From: a virus
Reading direction: 5' to 3' (one strand)
IMG/VR virus record: IMGVR_UViG_3300024327_000003
Location: 1 to 64,000 of that record
DNA: 64,000 nt
In this document: in pieces, positions 13,644-21,058 of the stretch
Position numbering within the stretch: position 1 is the stretch's first letter
Layout of the letters: every line of letters starts with the position of its first letter
The notes under the pieces: generated by a model
Databases searched by the model: none
Told to the model about the DNA's origin: nothing
The model's input: the letters and a program-made list of their open reading frames with translations, nothing else
Translations under genes and position numbers: made by a program

Positions 13644-15412
13644 TATATTTTCTCTCATCACTACCAAGATCAGGAAGCACTTTGCTGGCATCATTGCTAG
13701 GGCAGAGAGAGGATACGCACGTTTCAAAAACGTCTAACCTGTCTGAAACTCTAGGGGCTGTTTACAACACTATTCAGAATAGTGGGGCGACAAAAGCAGA
13801 AGGCGGCACAGATGAAGATACCTTCCGTGCGCTTGAGGGGATTGTTAAAGCCAAGTATGCCACCACAGAAAAAGAATTTATCTTCGACAAAGATAGGATG
13901 TGGCCTAACCCTAACATTATGCCAATAATGAGAGAAGTGCAGGGCGGGGGCGCACCTAAAATTGTCGCAACCGTAAGACCTATTGTTGAGTGTATCGCAT
14001 CTTTTTATTTGATTGACAAGTCGGAGCTTTCCCCTAAAGAGTGGGTTAGAACTTCTCATCTATTTAAACATTTAATGGAGTCATATAAAACTCTACAGGA
14101 AGGCTATCAGCTTGCCCCTAAAAACTTTTGTATTGTAGAATATGACAATCTTGTAAATGACCCACAGAAAGAATTAGATCGTATTGCAGATTTCATTGGG
14201 ATGCCTCATATTGACTACAAGCCTGAGATTGAGCAAGTAGAAGAAAATGATGAGGTGTGGGGGATAGAGAATCTACACACTCTGTCACCAGAGATTCATA
14301 AAAATCATATAAATGCAAGGGCTGTTCTAGGGCAAGAGCTTTACGATCATTATTCTGGTGGTGAGTTTTGGAATGACAAGCCAGAGCCAGTTAAACCTCC
14401 GCAGGTTCTTGACTTGACCCTAGAGGCTGGCCTTCATGGGCATTTTGAAAAAGCTGAAAGCATGTTACGGCAAGAGATCAAGGTAAACCCCGGCAACGAA
14501 AGAGCGCAATTCAATCTTGGGCTATACGACATGATGAATGGCAACCAAGTCAGAGGCTATAGGCAGTTTGAGTATGGCAGGACTATGAATGTCTATGGCA
14601 ACAACAACACAGCCAAGACTGCTATGCCTAGATGGGACGGTAAGCAACCGGGAACAATCTTGATGGATATGGAAGGCGGTTATGGCGATCAGTTTTTCTA
14701 TATTCGCTTTGCTAAAGACATTGTTGACCGAGGGAATAAATTAATTGTTTCTGGATGTGAGTGGCTTTCTAATATTATGCGAAGCGTGGAAGGCGTTGAC
14801 ACCTTTTGTATGCACCAAGGGTCAGAGTTTGTTTATCATAACTACTGGCTCCCCTCAATGTCTGCCCCTTTAGTGATGGACTTGGAGTATTCTGATATGA
14901 GGGGGGAGGCTTATATCCCTAGGGTTTGCCCAAGTGAAGGGAAGATCGGGGTCAAGTGGGCTGGCAACCCAAAGTTTGAACACGAACAACATAGGCTGTT
15001 CCCTAAAGAAATGATGTGGGATGTTGTAGAGGGGTTCGATGTTATATCATTCCAACGTAATGATGAGACAGGCGAAACAGAAGGCCCAGAGTGGATGGAG
15101 AAAGCCGACCTCTTTTCATGGGATATAACAATGAAAGAGCTGAGTAAGTGCGACCTGTTGCTTACTTCTTGTACTGGGCTAGCGCATCTTGCTGGGGCTA
15201 TGGGGATTGAGACTTGGATTGTCACTCCATTGCTCCCCTATCATACTTGGGCAGTACCGGGGAATAAAAGTCCGCATTATAACAGCGTTACTTTATTTCG
15301 ACAGGAACAGTATGGAAATTGGGATAAGCCATTTTGGAATTTGAAGAAAGCCTTTAGACAGAGAATGTGGAAAACAAAAGATATTGAAGATGAACTTTTA
15401 TTGCATATATAG
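13640..15412 (+). CDS. Sulfotransferase fused to TPR and glycosyltransferase-like half
   Basis: 590 residues in three parts. Residues 1-260: PAPS-dependent sulfotransferase; SLPRSGSTLLASLL (residues 7-19) is the 5'-phosphosulfate loop and IVEYDNLVNDPQKELDRIAD the later family segment. Residues ~265-310: TPR-like helices (AESMLRQEIKVNPGNERAQF). Residues ~310-590: a GT9/GT41-like region with IGVKWAGNPKF and LLTSCTGLAHLAGAMG, which resembles the nucleotide-sugar binding end of ADP-heptose-type glycosyltransferases. Together this suggests sulfation and possibly glycosylation of a surface or virion polymer. Overlaps the RCC1 gene by four bases. Fusion is clear; substrates unknown. Confidence 0.88.
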   Translation: MIYFLSSLPRSGSTLLASLLGQREDTHVSKTSNLSETLGAVYNTIQNSGATKAEGGTDEDTFRALEGIVKAKYATTEKEFIFDKDRMWPNPNIMPIMREVQGGGAPKIVATVRPIVECIASFYLIDKSELSPKEWVRTSHLFKHLMESYKTLQEGYQLAPKNFCIVEYDNLVNDPQKELDRIADFIGMPHIDYKPEIEQVEENDEVWGIENLHTLSPEIHKNHINARAVLGQELYDHYSGGEFWNDKPEPVKPPQVLDLTLEAGLHGHFEKAESMLRQEIKVNPGNERAQFNLGLYDMMNGNQVRGYRQFEYGRTMNVYGNNNTAKTAMPRWDGKQPGTILMDMEGGYGDQFFYIRFAKDIVDRGNKLIVSGCEWLSNIMRSVEGVDTFCMHQGSEFVYHNYWLPSMSAPLVMDLEYSDMRGEAYIPRVCPSEGKIGVKWAGNPKFEHEQHRLFPKEMMWDVVEGFDVISFQRNDETGETEGPEWMEKADLFSWDITMKELSKCDLLLTSCTGLAHLAGAMGIETWIVTPLLPYHTWAVPGNKSPHYNSVTLFRQEQYGNWDKPFWNLKKAFRQRMWKTKDIEDELLLHI

Positions 15413-15421
15413 GAGTAGGTT

Positions 15422-15904
15422 ATGGCACAGGGAAATCATGTTTTAGTTGAAGGCGGGGTTGTTGTTTGGGGACCTGGAGAACTTCCTCGAAGTTGGAAGA
15501 ATCATTCAGGCTTGAATATGAAAAGTGTTGCTGATCTTAAAACACTCGGTTGGTTACCATGGTCAGAAGTGCTTATCCCCTATGACAATAAAACGCATTA
15601 CCGGGATGACTACACTCACGATATTCAAGCAGATCAGGTTATTTACACTGATATTATCAGGGCATTTACAGCTGAGCAGTTAACGCAAAATAACTGGAAT
15701 GACTGGTCAACTGAAATGAGTGAAAGTGATCGATTACTAAATCCCACTTCAGAGGGGGTACAACTTCCTCGGCAAATTGAAGATGTCGTGAATATGCTGA
15801 TTAATAAGTTTCCAAATATTTTGGACGAAGCAGGAAACGAAAAGATGAAAGAACGTTATGATGCAAAAAGGGCGTTAAGAGGCATTAAGCCTCCGCAACC
15901 ATAA
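15422..15904 (+). CDS. Tail-fibre-assembly-like or small virion protein
   Basis: 160 residues. The N-terminal two thirds (LVEGGVVVWGPGELPRSWKN, KTLGWLPW, FTAEQLTQNNW) resemble short phage fibre-associated or fibre-assembly proteins, which repeat 'V.NGVV.NI...P' themes. The C-terminus is helical and charged. AGGAGTAGGTT precedes the ATG. It closes the appendage operon. Function inferred. Confidence 0.6.
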   Translation: MAQGNHVLVEGGVVVWGPGELPRSWKNHSGLNMKSVADLKTLGWLPWSEVLIPYDNKTHYRDDYTHDIQADQVIYTDIIRAFTAEQLTQNNWNDWSTEMSESDRLLNPTSEGVQLPRQIEDVVNMLINKFPNILDEAGNEKMKERYDAKRALRGIKPPQP

Positions 15905-15928
15905 TTAATTATTGATACGGAGTTTCTG

Positions 15929-16165
15929 ATGCCAGATAGACTTTCGCCAATAGAAATTGACGAGTTAGCTGAAGCTATAGTGAAGAAGAGCTCAGAAACT
16001 GAATTCTATGTGGATCCGAAACTTCATTATAATCAGCATGAACGTTTAGAGCGGTTACTGGATGCATATGATGCAGCTAGTAATGTAATATTCAAATTTT
16101 TTATAGGGGCATGTTTAGTAGGACTGGTAGGATTCGCTGCTATGGGCCTGGGGTGGCACAAGTAG
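15929..16165 (+). CDS. Small tail-anchored membrane protein
   Basis: 78 residues: charged, helical N-terminal 50 residues and a hydrophobic segment at the C-terminus (VIFKFFIGACLVGLVGFAAM). This looks like a C-tail anchor in the inner membrane. It is the first of a run of small membrane proteins next to putative lysis genes, so a holin, pinholin or spanin-partner role is plausible but unproven. Confidence 0.65.
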   Translation: MPDRLSPIEIDELAEAIVKKSSETEFYVDPKLHYNQHERLERLLDAYDAASNVIFKFFIGACLVGLVGFAAMGLGWHK

Positions 16166-16190
16166 GAACATTTATCCCAGGAGGCATACA

Positions 16191-16532
16191 GTGGATGATT
16201 TAGACAGCATACGAACTTTGGTAACGTTAGCTGGCGTATTCGCATCAATAGCAGGTGCTTGGTGGCTTATGCGTTACCAAATTAATGAAATAAGAAAATC
16301 TATTCAAGAATTACGAGTAGATAAAATTTCAATGTGGAAAAAAGTAGATATTGGCCATGAAAAAGTTTCATTACTGGTACAGCAACAAGGAGTTATATCA
16401 GGAATGTTAAGACCTGATGCAGTAGCAGAGCAAGTAAGTAAAATGACTACTATGGAAGTTGAATTAAAATATTTACGTAGAGACGTTGACGAAGTAAGAG
16501 TATTTACAATACTAAAAAAGGAACCTAAATAA
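16191..16532 (+). CDS. N-anchored coiled-coil membrane protein, possible inner spanin
   Basis: 113 residues. A GTG start is supported by AGGAGG six bases upstream. Residues ~8-28 are one membrane segment (LVTLAGVFASIAGAWWLM) and the rest is a charged, mostly helical periplasm-sized domain with long heptad-like stretches. That is the architecture of an i-spanin, and a lipoprotein lies 1.2 kb downstream. Start of the next gene overlaps its stop. Confidence 0.65.
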   Translation: MDDLDSIRTLVTLAGVFASIAGAWWLMRYQINEIRKSIQELRVDKISMWKKVDIGHEKVSLLVQQQGVISGMLRPDAVAEQVSKMTTMEVELKYLRRDVDEVRVFTILKKEPK

Positions 16533-16705
16533 TGGCACAAGATACCAGTACCAGTACTAATATTAATATTAAAACCAGTACTCTTGTTACTGGTCTTGCT
16601 ATATTAATTATTGGTATTCTAGGTTGGTCATTAAAAGGCAATTACGATAGTATTCAGCGACAATTAACTAAACAATGGGAAAAGATTGACGCCATTGAAA
16701 AGTAA
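16532..16705 (+). CDS. 57-residue single-pass membrane protein, holin candidate
   Basis: Starts MAQDTSTSTNINIKTSTLV, has one hydrophobic helix (residues ~18-33, LVTGLAILIIGILGW) and a charged C-terminal helix ending in Lys. The ATG overlaps the stop of the previous gene. Length and layout fit small holins or antiholins; no signature proves it. Missed by ORF callers because of its length. Confidence 0.65.
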   Translation: MAQDTSTSTNINIKTSTLVTGLAILIIGILGWSLKGNYDSIQRQLTKQWEKIDAIEK

Positions 16706-16745
16706 TTTGTGCTGATCATCCTGTCCAATGTAAAGAACTTAACTA

Positions 16746-17186
16746 ATGCATATACGTGTTGATCGACATTCCTCAAACGAAGAAGCTACTCTATCTAAAA
16801 TTTACTTAGATGGTGATTTCTTCTGTTATGGTCTTGAAGATCAGTATCAAGAAGTAAAAGTTCCTGGAGAAACTCGTATACCTGCAGGAACATATAATAT
16901 TATTTTACGTACCGATGGAGGTATGACTAAAAGATATGCCGAACGATATGCTTTTCATCAAGGAATGCTTCATGTTCGATATGTACCTGGATTTACTTAT
17001 GTATATATTCATACTGGAAATACTGATGATCACACAGACGGGTGTCTTCTTGTAGGAGAATTTCAAGACGAAGAGAAATTTACTATTAGCTCAAGTAGAT
17101 TTGCGTATACACGGTTATACCGGGCTGTAATAGACGCCGCAGCTGCCGATGAATTAACTATAACCTACGAGGATAATGATGAGTAG
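16746..17186 (+). CDS. DUF5675-like protein, possible cell-wall enzyme
   Basis: 146 residues. The order 'LGLEDQYQEVKVPGETRIPAGTYNI' (split by LED), 'FHQGMLHVRYVPGFTYVYIHTGN' and 'DGCLLVG' is the pattern of the DUF5675 family, whose conserved His/Cys suggests an L,D-transpeptidase-like fold, found in many phage lysis modules. Catalytic-like His in IHTGN and Cys in DGCLLVG are present. It lies between holin-like and lipoprotein genes. Enzymatic role inferred. Confidence 0.75.
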   Translation: MHIRVDRHSSNEEATLSKIYLDGDFFCYGLEDQYQEVKVPGETRIPAGTYNIILRTDGGMTKRYAERYAFHQGMLHVRYVPGFTYVYIHTGNTDDHTDGCLLVGEFQDEEKFTISSSRFAYTRLYRAVIDAAAADELTITYEDNDE

Positions 17187-17685
17187 AACTAATATATTAA
17201 GTCCTAATCAAATGCCAGTTATGCGTCCACTGCCTATGGCAGATGGAGCGCCTCATCGCGAATGGGAACTTATGCGTAATTGGACTTTATGTTGTACCCC
17301 GTTAAATATTATATTTTTTATTCCAAGTGGTTTTATTTTTAATGGCGCTAGCGTACCTCGAGTATTCAGTAATATATTCCCAGCTACTGGTTATTTATTT
17401 ATTGCTGCATTAATTCATGATTATTTATATGGTAATGCTTGCTATATACAGATAAAAAACGGTCTCAAGAAAAAACAAAAAGTAGATAAAAAAATCTCTG
17501 ATAATTATTTTGCAGATATAGCCCAGTGGCTTTATAAAGACCATTGGTTTAAGACAAAGCTTGCTAAAGGGGCTTTAGTAGTAGGTGGCCAAGGCGCCTG
17601 GGATGCTTGTCGAAAGATCGACGGCACTTATGTAAAGCCTAAGAAATATATATATTTTGGAGATAACGAGGAAGACAATCAATGA
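17179..17685 (+). CDS. DUF1353-family protein
   Basis: 168 residues. Conserved DUF1353 features: a beta N-terminus, IPSGFIFNGASVPRVF and AALIHDYLYG, with the His-Asp pair typical of the family. DUF1353 proteins are frequent in phage lysis/tail regions and are suspected peptidases, but no activity is established. The start at 17179 is preferred over 17176 because GAGG is then six bases away. Overlaps the DUF5675 gene by eight bases and the next start by ATGA. Confidence 0.8.
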   Translation: MSRTNILSPNQMPVMRPLPMADGAPHREWELMRNWTLCCTPLNIIFFIPSGFIFNGASVPRVFSNIFPATGYLFIAALIHDYLYGNACYIQIKNGLKKKQKVDKKISDNYFADIAQWLYKDHWFKTKLAKGALVVGGQGAWDACRKIDGTYVKPKKYIYFGDNEEDNQ

Positions 17686-17861
17686 TACGGTACGTATTAA
17701 TTTTTTTAATAGCTCTCGTACTATCTGGGTGCGCAACTTTTACAGCTGTTGTGTCTGGAGGAATGGCAGCAAAAGAAGCGTGGGATTACTTTACAGAAGA
17801 CGATCAAACAATAATTAAAGTTGAAAAACTTGAAATAATAATGCCAAAAGAAAAGGAATAA
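17682..17861 (+). CDS. 59-residue lipoprotein, outer spanin candidate
   Basis: Starts MIRYVLIFLIALVLSGC: a signal sequence ending in the lipobox Leu-Ser-Gly-Cys at residues 14-17, then a short mature part of about 43 residues. Small outer-membrane lipoproteins of this size next to lysis genes are usually o-spanins. It overlaps the DUF1353 stop as ATGA. Its partner could be the N-anchored protein at 16191-16532. Confidence 0.8.
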   Translation: MIRYVLIFLIALVLSGCATFTAVVSGGMAAKEAWDYFTEDDQTIIKVEKLEIIMPKEKE

Positions 17862-17864
17862 GTT

Positions 17865-18269
17865 ATGAAGAAATTAATTGCCGCCGTATTGTCGATATTT
17901 TTATTTTGCATGGTTACGAGCGCACATGCAGAAAGAGTTTGGGATGTAGGTAAAAAATGGAATAGTACATCTATTGCTCCAGACACTGATTGGTTTTCAG
18001 CAGATATTACACCTAATCAGCGAAACCTGGAAAGCGTTAAACATACTTTTCAATTCATGTGTCCTACAACGACTGTTGTTAATATGCAGCTAGTATTTAA
18101 TTCAATTACTAAAGTTCTTGCATTTAATTCTGGAGTTGCTCTAGATGCTAATAACGGATATGTATTTACGGTTCTGTTGCAGAAAAACATGTCATACAAT
18201 ATTCAACATAAAACTGGTACACAAAATTGTTCTGTAATTATTACTGAATCTGGGAATGCAGATCTATAA
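17865..18269 (+). CDS. Exported protein with signal peptide
   Basis: 134 residues. Residues 1-22 are a classic Sec signal peptide (MKKLIAAVLSIFLFCMVTSA, cleavage near AHA-E). The mature part is beta-rich with two cysteines that may form a disulfide. AAAGAAAAGGAATAAGTT precedes the start, so it is expressed as part of the lysis operon. Family not recognised; an exported role in the periplasm is likely. Confidence 0.75.
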   Translation: MKKLIAAVLSIFLFCMVTSAHAERVWDVGKKWNSTSIAPDTDWFSADITPNQRNLESVKHTFQFMCPTTTVVNMQLVFNSITKVLAFNSGVALDANNGYVFTVLLQKNMSYNIQHKTGTQNCSVIITESGNADL

Positions 18270-18279
18270 AGGAAATATC

Positions 18280-18807
18280 ATGAAAAAACTTATCTTATCT
18301 ATTCTATTACCATTAGTTCTGATATTTGGAACCGGTGCCGGTATGCAGGGTGAAAGGCCTGGAGCTGTAGGCTCATTTAACGTAGCAACTGGCGAAGCTA
18401 ACTCTAGGAACGCATTTACCCAGTTTCAAGTAAACGGGACGTCCTGGGGCCTTCAAACTGGAGCATTTGTTACTGTTACGACGTCGACTATATATAACGA
18501 TTATTGTGGCTCTATCTATTACATTGTTGGAGATAATGAAGGTGGATTACTTAATCCGACAATTACTATCTCTGATGCTGCTGATGTTCCTGGATGTAAG
18601 TTTACTTTTATTAGTGGAACAGATGAAAACGTAACTATTGCTACTACATCAGCTGCTAAATTTAGAGGCGGAGTAGGTGTCGGTCGTTTAGCAGATACAA
18701 GTATGAACGTTTCTGATATTGGAATTGGATTTACTATTATCTATACCAATGATGGTTTCTGGCAATTAATTGCTGGAGATGAGGATGCCATAACGTGGAC
18801 AGATTAA
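18280..18807 (+). CDS. Exported protein with signal peptide
   Basis: 175 residues from the ATG at 18280, chosen because AAAGGAAATATC precedes it and a signal peptide (MKKLILSILLPLVLIFGTGA) then begins properly; the longer frame from 18256 is a shadow start. The mature part is Gly/Thr-rich and beta-like (GQGERPGAVG-like start), with repeated 'FTIIYTNDGFWQL' type ends common in phage structural or exported proteins. Function unknown. Confidence 0.7.
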   Translation: MKKLILSILLPLVLIFGTGAGMQGERPGAVGSFNVATGEANSRNAFTQFQVNGTSWGLQTGAFVTVTTSTIYNDYCGSIYYIVGDNEGGLLNPTITISDAADVPGCKFTFISGTDENVTIATTSAAKFRGGVGVGRLADTSMNVSDIGIGFTIIYTNDGFWQLIAGDEDAITWTD

Positions 18808-19154
18808 AGATCTGTTTATTATTACTTTTACTCATTCCTGCAGCAGTTATGTACGGAAAAAGAGATAAAGTATTTAATTGCAGAGGAATGATCTCTAATT
18901 TACAAAAGAATATATGGCCTGTTGTTTTAACAGATCAATTACATGAAAGATATTGTCGAGGCACAGGTAAAGTAATTCCTCATCGTTCGATGATCTTGGC
19001 TTCTCTTGTAACTAAATACAATACGCCTTTACAATTAAAAGGCATGTCTCGTAAAGAAAAACTTATTGCTATAAATACTAGATTAGCTAATTCTAATGTT
19101 TATTATTTATATAAGAATGCTGCGATCGTAACTCTTAATGAATTACAGCATTAA
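18795..19154 (+). CDS. Exported small protein with signal peptide
   Basis: 119 residues. Signal peptide at the start (LKICLLLLLLIPAAVM). The mature part is basic, with two cysteines, and contains 'MISNLQKNIWPVVLTDQLHERYC' (split here by its family position), no known domain. Overlaps the previous gene by 13 bases. Last rightward gene before the leftward diphosphohydrolase, ending 7 bases before its stop. Third exported protein in a row. Confidence 0.65.
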   Translation: MDRLKICLLLLLLIPAAVMYGKRDKVFNCRGMISNLQKNIWPVVLTDQLHERYCRGTGKVIPHRSMILASLVTKYNTPLQLKGMSRKEKLIAINTRLANSNVYYLYKNAAIVTLNELQH

Positions 19155-19161
19155 GTTTTGG

Positions 19162-19608
19162 TTATGGTTTAACTTTATGAAGTTCTGTATCCCCTTTAAG
19201 ATATGGCGGCACCGGGTCTGGATATTTCTCAAAAAGTTTATTTACAATTTGCTGCATGTCTGCCTTATCAGTTTCTACCATTGAAACTGGTGGACGGTCG
19301 TCATTACATAAACCCCGCATTTGGGCATCGCGCAGTACTATCAAAGAAGCAATAGCCTTGGTTATGTGGTGGAGGCCACTGTCAGGGTCGATATCTTGAC
19401 CTTCCCAGTAATCTAATATATGCCCTATAGTAGCGTCGATATAAATACCGGCTCGAACACCGGCAACTCTATAATTATGCCGGCCGTACTTCATCGAACC
19501 TTCCATCATGCCTACACTTACTTCACGAAGTACGTTACCAGGTACATTTGTATAAAGCCTGGGTTTCTTAACAGCTATTCCATCTTTGGGGTTTGTTTCT
19601 TTTTTCAT
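19162..19608 (-). CDS. dATP/dGTP diphosphohydrolase-like protein (former DUF5664)
   Basis: 148 residues. The pattern NPKDGIAVKKPRLYTNVP, MMEGSMKYGRHNYR, GHILDYWEGQDIDPDSGLHH and ITKAIASLIVLRDAQ is that of the DUF5664 family, now described as a dATP/dGTP diphosphohydrolase-like (MazG-fold) group. Such enzymes trim the nucleotide pool; the family is also found beside purine-modification genes in phages, but none of those genes is visible here. It is the only leftward gene inside the late block, and TAGGAGGTTAC precedes its start. Function from family knowledge. Confidence 0.85.
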   Translation of the reverse strand: MKKETNPKDGIAVKKPRLYTNVPGNVLREVSVGMMEGSMKYGRHNYRVAGVRAGIYIDATIGHILDYWEGQDIDPDSGLHHITKAIASLIVLRDAQMRGLCNDDRPPVSMVETDKADMQQIVNKLFEKYPDPVPPYLKGDTELHKVKP

Positions 19609-19636
19609 GTAACCTCCTAGGATTATTATGATACGT

Positions 19637-19665
19637 TTGTATTAGCTAAATTAATTTGTTATATA
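19637..19665 (+). promoter_or_regulatory. Candidate sigma70-like promoter of the ACP-ketosynthase operon
   Basis: TTGTAT at 19637-19642, a 17-base spacer and TATATA at 19660-19665 lie in the divergent gap between the leftward diphosphohydrolase and the acyl carrier protein gene, 33 bases before the latter's ATG. Together with AAGGTATATAA before that ATG it suggests an independent transcription start for the acyl-chain genes. Confidence 0.45.
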
Positions 19666-19697
19666 TAAATCAATATTTTATTTCATAAGGTATATAA

Positions 19698-20051
19698 ATG
19701 AGTGAAACATTTAAAGAAGAAGATTTTAGTACTTCGTCGTTTGATTTTACAGATGAGCAATTCTTATGCATCATCAACCATTTATTCAAATTGGATGCCC
19801 CTATGGGTGAAGATTTTGTTCCGATTGAGACAATGGATGAAGAAATTACTATCGAAAAATTAGATAGCTTGAGTGCTGTAGTTTTCTTTATCTGGATCTC
19901 TGAACTATTTGGGATCCCTGAAGACATGGTTAATGACTACATGGTGTCCGGAAAAAATACCGGCCGAGATTTAAAAGATTTTGTGATGAAGAACGCTACT
20001 CATACATATACTTATAAAGAAGCCGTAGAGTACAGCAAACGATGCTTTTAA
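19698..20051 (+). CDS. Acyl carrier protein
   Basis: 117 residues, longer than the usual 75-85 because of a short N-terminal extension and a C-terminal tail. The attachment motif Asp56-Ser57-Leu58 (in EKLDSLSAVVFF) carries the serine that receives 4'-phosphopantetheine, followed by the acidic helix II typical of ACPs (FIWISELFGIPEDMV). The host phosphopantetheinyl transferase would have to activate it. Its 3' end overlaps the ketosynthase start, so the two are one operon. Recognition is by motif plus partner gene; confident. Confidence 0.9.
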   Translation: MSETFKEEDFSTSSFDFTDEQFLCIINHLFKLDAPMGEDFVPIETMDEEITIEKLDSLSAVVFFIWISELFGIPEDMVNDYMVSGKNTGRDLKDFVMKNATHTYTYKEAVEYSKRCF

Positions 20052-21058
20052 CCCACACTAATTCTGTATATTCTGAAAATATTTCTTTATTGGATTACGT
20101 TACGTATCCCCAATACGTACATGTCGTTAATAACGGTGGAGGACCCCTGGTTAAAAAGGGAATTAAAACAGCGTGCGAAGAACTGGTTAACTACGTATTA
20201 CAAGGTAAACATGGAGCTACTCCAGGAACTTTTGAATTTTTACGCAAGTGCACGGAGTCAGAATTCAATAAAGTAGGCCTTATATTGGCTGCCGGGGGTA
20301 CGCATTGGATGGGGCATTTAACTAGCGTTAAATGGTCAGATCAATATCCTACCTATAAAATACCGGTAATGGCTGAAACGCAGATCTACGCCGGCTCAAT
20401 AGCTAATAAGATCGGAGAATTTGAATATATCTCTACCGACGCCACAAGCTGCATCAGTGGACATTCCGCTTGGTACACAGCCCGTAACCTCATGAAAGTA
20501 GGGGCTTTAGATACAGTTGTTATTATCAGCGTGGATGACGGTATTTCAGAAGACTATTTGTCGATATTTGGAGAATTTGGGTTATCTAAACTAGTCGACG
20601 AAGAGAATAACCCAGCTATTACTAAGTTTAGGTGCGGCCAGGCCTGTAATATATCGGTATTTGAGACTGGGTATTCTGCCTGGAATAACGAACATAAAGT
20701 TATTGCCCGGATTGAGGATATGTATATTGGTGCCGAATCGCATAATACGCCTTTAGGTATATCAGCTTCTGGATCCGGATACCGTAAAGTGATAGATAGG
20801 GTGTATACTGATAAGATTGATTTTGTTAAAACTCACAGTACTTTCTCCGAGGATAACAAAATAGAGGAAATCCTTATTAAAGAATTATTTGGGGATATTA
20901 AGACAGTGAATTATAAACTACGTATCGGTCACACTATGGGGGCATCTACAGCTGTTGAAACTGCATTAGCTATCCAGGAAGAATCTGGCACGTTTTTAAG
21001 TTTAGGCGCCGGCATGGGTAATGTATTTTCATCTGCAGTGGTGAAAATTGAATCATGA
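20042..21058 (+). CDS. Beta-ketoacyl-ACP synthase (FabB/FabF-like)
   Basis: 338 residues, somewhat short for FabF (~410) because the N-terminal half is compact. Thiolase-fold elongating enzyme that condenses an acyl chain with malonyl-ACP. The catalytic set is complete: Cys137 in DATSCISGHSAW, His265 in DFVKTHSTFSEDNK (the HGT-like motif), Lys292 and His297 in KLRIGHTMGAST. The gene overlaps the ACP stop and itself overlaps the next gene's start. It was compared with chalcone-type and FabH-type synthases; the two-histidine layout fits FabB/FabF better. Substrate unknown. Confidence 0.92.
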   Translation: MLLTHTNSVYSENISLLDYVTYPQYVHVVNNGGGPLVKKGIKTACEELVNYVLQGKHGATPGTFEFLRKCTESEFNKVGLILAAGGTHWMGHLTSVKWSDQYPTYKIPVMAETQIYAGSIANKIGEFEYISTDATSCISGHSAWYTARNLMKVGALDTVVIISVDDGISEDYLSIFGEFGLSKLVDEENNPAITKFRCGQACNISVFETGYSAWNNEHKVIARIEDMYIGAESHNTPLGISASGSGYRKVIDRVYTDKIDFVKTHSTFSEDNKIEEILIKELFGDIKTVNYKLRIGHTMGASTAVETALAIQEESGTFLSLGAGMGNVFSSAVVKIES

